From Dryas octopetala (lineage: Eukaryota > Streptophyta > Magnoliopsida > Rosales > Rosaceae): DNA of 64,000 nucleotides. Under the pieces are notes generated by a model. That model was not told the DNA's origin and did no database searches. It worked only from the letters and a program-made list of their open reading frames with translations. The stretch lies in NCBI GenBank assembly GCA_963921425.1, contig OY992832.1, positions 32,693,475 through 32,757,474 of the forward strand, in the 5' to 3' direction. Of the stretch, positions 60,184 to 64,000 are shown in pieces (within the stretch, counting starts at the first letter, position 1; each line of letters begins with the position of its first letter). Position numbers and translations under genes: made by a program.

Positions 60184-61353
60184 TTTGCGTGATAAATTAG
60201 TAGTGAAACATGATACATTGGCTTTCCCTAGTTAGTGGGTAAACTATGTAAAACAGAAAAAAGCATATGTCATGTTAATCGTTATGGTGAATCATATATC
60301 TTGGTTTGCTTACCCTTAGAATATGTATTGCTTCAAATTCTAATACAAGTATAAATTTTTTATTCTCTATTGATGCTTCTGTTTCAGTTTTGTGGTGCTT
60401 TATATTAAATTACTGTAAGTGTAAGTGATGCACATGAGAAATGCTAAGATTTCCTCTCTACAAATTCTCTGGAAATTGGATGTTGGAAATGTATGAGAAT
60501 GTTGGATTAAATTTATGGAAGCATTTAAATTGCACAAATTGGATGTTGCATGTTGGAACTTTTATATCAAATATTTGGCAGGAAAAATTGATATCTAACA
60601 GCCCATTTTATTTTATTTTTTAATTAAAAACCATTTACAATATCAGTTAAACACTGATATCTAATGTCTATTAAATCTGATATTTATACAGGTATATACA
60701 TTGAAATAACAAATAATATCGATATTTAATGTTATTTTTATATTACATTGTAACTCAAACCTGATGTTTAAGAGACTTATAATATTTAAAACAACGAACA
60801 AATAGATATCTAATGTGTACATATATATCGGTTTTAGTTACAAATTCGATGTGTTAAAAATATTATATATCGCTTTGATAAAAAAAGTGATGTAACAACC
60901 TACCAAATATAGCTTTTCATGAGTTTATAATATCGAAAAATATAACCAAACAGATATTTAATATACCTTTTAATGTCAATTCTTGAAAAAATAATGATAT
61001 TGAAAGTATATTACATATCGGAATCCGTTCATTTAGATAGCGGAAACTTGAAAAATCGATATATATTATTTATTAACAATATCGGATATTTAACAAATAG
61101 GATGTCTAATTTGATATAGACATCGGCCCAAAATTGATATTGAAAATAGGGTACATTAGATATCACGTATGCCCTTATCGATCGCAAACTTAATAGACAT
61201 CGGTGTTCCACTGATATCTAATGGGGTATTTCCTAGTAGTGATAAGGAATTTAATTTTTTGAATTGAATTAAAAATCATCGTGGGTACAACAACCCTTTT
61301 TCATATACTATACTACATCCACCCTGTATACTTGCAGGATACCGATTAGCACG

Positions 61354-61658
61354 AGAAATCTATTCTTCTCAAGCCGTGCTTCCAAGAGTAGTGAAAGGCT
61401 CTCCTATTTATACAGATTGAGGCATACTACGTTATATGAACAAAGAAATATGCTTTTCTACTTTTCTACATGCATGATTTGAGACTTGTTTGACTTCCTG
61501 CGATAATGGCTGTCAATCAGTCACAGCTTATGCTATCTACTAATGCTTGGAGTATGTGGCATTTTTTGATATTTTAAAATATTTTAGTAGTGAATCCTAA
61601 ATGTCTTTAATTTTTCGTATTTATTCCAAAATTTCTCATAATTAATCATTTTTTCATT
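61354..61658. other. Unassigned spacer
   Basis: No gene or element is recognised. CCTATTTATACAG near 61402 resembles a TATA box in reverse orientation, but nothing else supports a promoter. Confidence 0.3.
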
Positions 61659-61661
61659 TTA

Positions 61662-62946
61662 GGCCATCAGCAATGGTGAGTGTGAGAATAATGTATTGGT
61701 ATTGGAACTCAATTAGTGGGCCGGAAAAATGAGTTTGATCCCATTTGAGTCCAAAAAATGAGAGTAACTCATGGGTGTATTTGAGAGCAATAAAGGCTGA
61801 GTGCAATAAGTGGTGGGCCCCACCCATGTGTGTGTGAACGGACTGATTTTTGGAGAGAGAGTTGGGGTGGCGAAATGACCACAACGTCCTTTTGCTTTAA
61901 ATTTGGGCTGGTGTAATTAAATGGAATTTTCAATTGTGTTCGGGGTATTAAAGAAAAAACGGGAAGTTGAGTAAAGTGGCTGACAACATGGGCCCGCATG
62001 ACAGAGTGAAGCAGCCATGCGCTTCTTCTCGCGTGCAAGGAACGCACAGTCCAGATCAATGAACCGTTGCTAATCAACGATCCAGATCTGTTGACCGTTA
62101 AAAATTTTTGAAATTTTTTTATTTAAACCGACTATTGTGCGCGTTGGTGATGTGGCCGCATCTGGGCGCTCCAAAAATTGAGCCGTTGCTCATCCAACGA
62201 CACATTAATTTCCCGTTATTTTCAAATAAAAAATTTATAAAAAGTTCAGGCAAATTCTGAAAAAAAAAAATCACAAAAAATTTGTAATGACTAGTTTAAC
62301 ATTTTCTCTATAAATTGGTCATTCCCACCCCATATTTTCACTCACTCATCTATCTTTTTCATATTAAATTATTGTAGAAAAAATTTATTTTCAATCATGG
62401 TAAATCCAAAGAGAAAGAATTGGTCCGTGGAGGAAGAGGAGGCTCTAATTGATCCACGGAAGAATTGTTGGGTGTTGTTGTTGTTGTTAATTTTATGTAC
62501 TCGTTTTAGTCTTTAGTTGTTATTGTGGTTTATTTCAATTTGATGAAATAAAATGAATTGTGTGGTGTTTACCATTTTTATGCATTTTAAACATTAAAAA
62601 ATATCAAACAACTTGAAAGATTGTTGGTGGAGAAAAAAATATAGAATTTATAATTTGGGTAATAAAATTATAAATCCAAATATATTCAATATTGACCTTA
62701 TAGTAAAGATCTTTTTAAAATAAAACTAATGGTATAATTTTTATAAATATTTAAGTTATCAATTATAAGTTAACCATTACTTAATCTAAATTAGGCTTAA
62801 TTTAATTAGGTACAACTGTATTATTCTTAGCTATGACTTTCAGCAGCACTGCAGTTTCAGTACATATGACTATCACTCTCAGGTCACAAAATCACTTTTC
62901 AGGCTACTGTATTACTCTCACACTCATTACATCACTGTGGATGGCC
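61662..62946. mobile_element. PIF/Harbinger-type element, non-autonomous (1.3 kb)
   Basis: The left end GGCCATCAGCAATGGTGAGT pairs with a right end whose reverse complement is GGCCATCCACAGTGATGTAA; GAGTGTGAG-type words follow on both sides. The target duplication TTA lies at 61659-61661 and 62947-62949. It contains a piece of a Myb/SANT-like frame at 62397, but no DDE transposase is seen. Confidence 0.8.
62397..62470 (+). pseudogene. Fragment of Harbinger ORF1 (Myb/SANT-like DNA-binding protein)
   Basis: ATG followed by VNPKRKNWSVEEEEALIDPR matches the start of Myb/SANT-like domains (NWSxEEDEALI), which PIF/Harbinger elements use as ORF1. The frame breaks off after about 25 codons, so only the first helix remains. 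A TATA-like ATAAAT precedes it at about 62310. Confidence 0.6.
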
Positions 62947-62949
62947 TTA

Positions 62950-63864
62950 CAATGTTAATCATGATTGATGTATATAACATGTGACTCGTAGTGAGTAGGT
63001 TGAGCATAAAAAGGTGAAAAATTCAGTTTTGATTAATTTGGTAATTTTAATATTATTATTTTGCAATACTCGTATTATTCTGCCACCAGTTTGTCTCGTC
63101 CATTCCGGCCACCTCCGGCCTTCGATCACCAAAATTTTTGGTGAGTTGTCCTCTCCTCACCATGGGCTTTCATTCCCCTAATGTTTGGTTTTCCAATTTG
63201 GAGAATTTGTGAATTTGAAATTCTTGTATGGAAATAATGGAATTAATTTAGGGAATATAGATAAATCATAAAGTATGAACTATGGAGTTATATGATGTTT
63301 TGGGAAACATGAGATCAATATGTAAATCAACTTATATCTTGTTATAGACAAATTATACATAGAGTATGGATAAATCATAAAATATGAAGTTATTTATGAA
63401 TTAATTTAAAATTCTTGTTATAGAAAAATTATACAAATTAAAGGAAATTTAGTATGTCAATTGTCACCATGAACAATTAAACATTATTTGTTATTAATTA
63501 TGTACGTGAAAGTATGTCTTTGCAAATTATGCAAATTATAGAATATGGACAAATTATACCCTCTTAATATTAATGTAAAGTATGTAATACAAATTATACA
63601 ATTAGTCCATGAAAGATTAAACAATTATACAGTTATTGTGTATGTCTTCTTGTTATTAGGAAAAATTATTATGGAGAAGTATCATGGGTGATTATGCTTC
63701 GCAGTATACCTACTCCGCACATGAGGATACTGAAGACGGTGAACATGTTGAACCTCGTAGAAGCTCTATGTGGTACTGATTACTTATGTAATTCATGATG
63801 CAATATTGCAGTATAAATAAATTGAGGTGTTATTTATGTAATTATTAATTAGTGAACCATTTTT
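62950..63864. other. AT-rich stretch with a short open segment
   Basis: Mostly AT-rich with no recognised gene. A 31-codon open segment at 63685-63780 reads MGDYASQYTYSAHEDTEDGE and stops at TGA. If spliced at the ATGTG/GTACTG donor it could be a first exon, but nothing else supports this. CCGGCCACCTCCGGCC near 63105 recalls the C/G-rich part of the solo LTR at 27.1 kb. Confidence 0.3.
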
Positions 63865-64000
63865 TTAACAGTATTTGCCTCCAGCGTAGATATTCATCTT
63901 ATATCACATGAAACCTATTATATAATTTGGTTTCTTCAATGTTTTTTTATCAATGTAGTAGATAATATATTAAATAAACATATAACAAAGTTTCATTCAA
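63865..64000 (-). repeat. Dispersed AT-rich repeat, copy 3 (partial, minus strand)
   Basis: The reverse complement shares ATGTTTATTTAA, TTATCTACTACATTGATAAA, ATTGAAGAAACCAAATTATA and GCTGGAGGCAAATACTGTT with about 8585-8720 and 10070-10195. It runs off the right edge. Confidence 0.8.

Larger units (their letters stand above)
43318..61241. mobile_element. CACTA-4, En/Spm-type transposon (17.9 kb with nested Copia)
   Basis: The ends are mirror images (CACTACTAGGAAATACCCCA at both), with the target duplication ATA at 43315-43317 and 61242-61244. GATATC-type subterminal repeats (43340-43560 and 60640-61230) place it with CACTA-3. An 11.3-kb SIRE Copia element is nested at 45880-57168, leaving about 6.6 kb of its own. 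That part contains unidentified exon-like segments at 44028-45601 and five HINT4-like exons at 58735-60183. No transposase is recognised. Confidence 0.93.
41324..61348 (+). mobile_element. Gypsy (Tat/Athila-style) LTR split by CACTA-4
   Basis: The left part, 41324-43317, begins TGATATAACCATCATTTTAT and has the layout of Tat/Athila LTRs. The right part, 61245-61348, has ATCGTGGGTACAACAACCC and CCCTGTATACTTGCAGG, as such LTRs have at their ends. The 7-mer TAGCACG lies at both outer edges (41317-41323 and 61347-61353), suggesting a target duplication. No primer site follows, so it looks like a solo LTR of about 2.1 kb without the insertion. The exact right end is uncertain. Confidence 0.55.

Noticed and set aside
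1-64000. tRNA, rRNA or other structured RNA genes
   Set aside because: No tRNA A/B-box pairs with a cloverleaf and no rRNA-like block were noticed; tRNA-like words found are retroelement primer sites.

Overview
The window looks like nuclear DNA of a eudicot plant, plausibly a woody rosid; the exact genus cannot be read from it. It has one recognisable host gene, a chloroplast-type anthranilate phosphoribosyltransferase (PAT1/TRP1, tryptophan synthesis), on the minus strand at 772-7165. Its ten exons encode about 407 residues. A 29-codon C-terminal end of an unidentified plus-strand gene lies at 2-91 and converges on PAT1. Nearly everything right of about 7.5 kb is transposon-derived, much of it nested.

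Layout. (1) 0-7.2 kb: PAT1, with a young gag/protease-only Copia element (2096-5024, LTRs identical by eye, target duplication GATCA) antisense in its fifth intron. (2) 7.5-10.9 kb: a possible Ac-like hAT remnant, then two copies of an AT-rich repeat full of CGAAATTT-type words; a third copy enters the right edge of the window. (3) 10.86-23.7 kb: a deep nest. A possible Mutator-like inverted-repeat element holds a hAT element (11099-22814, 8-bp duplication ACCTAGCC). The hAT holds an Athila-type Gypsy remnant arranged as a palindrome with inverted LTRs. One Athila LTR holds a 299-bp Mutator-type MITE and the other holds a 5.9-kb CACTA element. (4) 25.46-40.93 kb: a second CACTA element holding two solo Gypsy LTRs in opposite orientation and a third CACTA element. 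(5) 41.3-61.3 kb: a Gypsy-type LTR split by a fourth CACTA element (43318-61241), which carries a whole-looking 11.3-kb SIRE/Maximus Copia element (45880-57168). (6) 61.66-62.95 kb: a short PIF/Harbinger element with a scrap of its Myb/SANT-like ORF1, then AT-rich sequence.

The most interesting content is gene capture. No CACTA transposase was recognised in the four CACTA elements, but three carry spliced host-gene pieces: a DEAD-box RNA helicase C-terminal part (CACTA-3), a WRAP53/TCAB1-like WD40 exon pair (CACTA-2), and five exons of a HINT4-like HIT-family protein with an uninterrupted frame and the intact His triad (CACTA-4). The four elements fall into two families by their subterminal repeats: CAACGGTT-type (CACTA-1, -2) and GATATC-type (CACTA-3, -4). 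I saw no CRISPR, rRNA or tRNA gene. All coordinates and similarities are by eye; exon ends may be off by a base or two.
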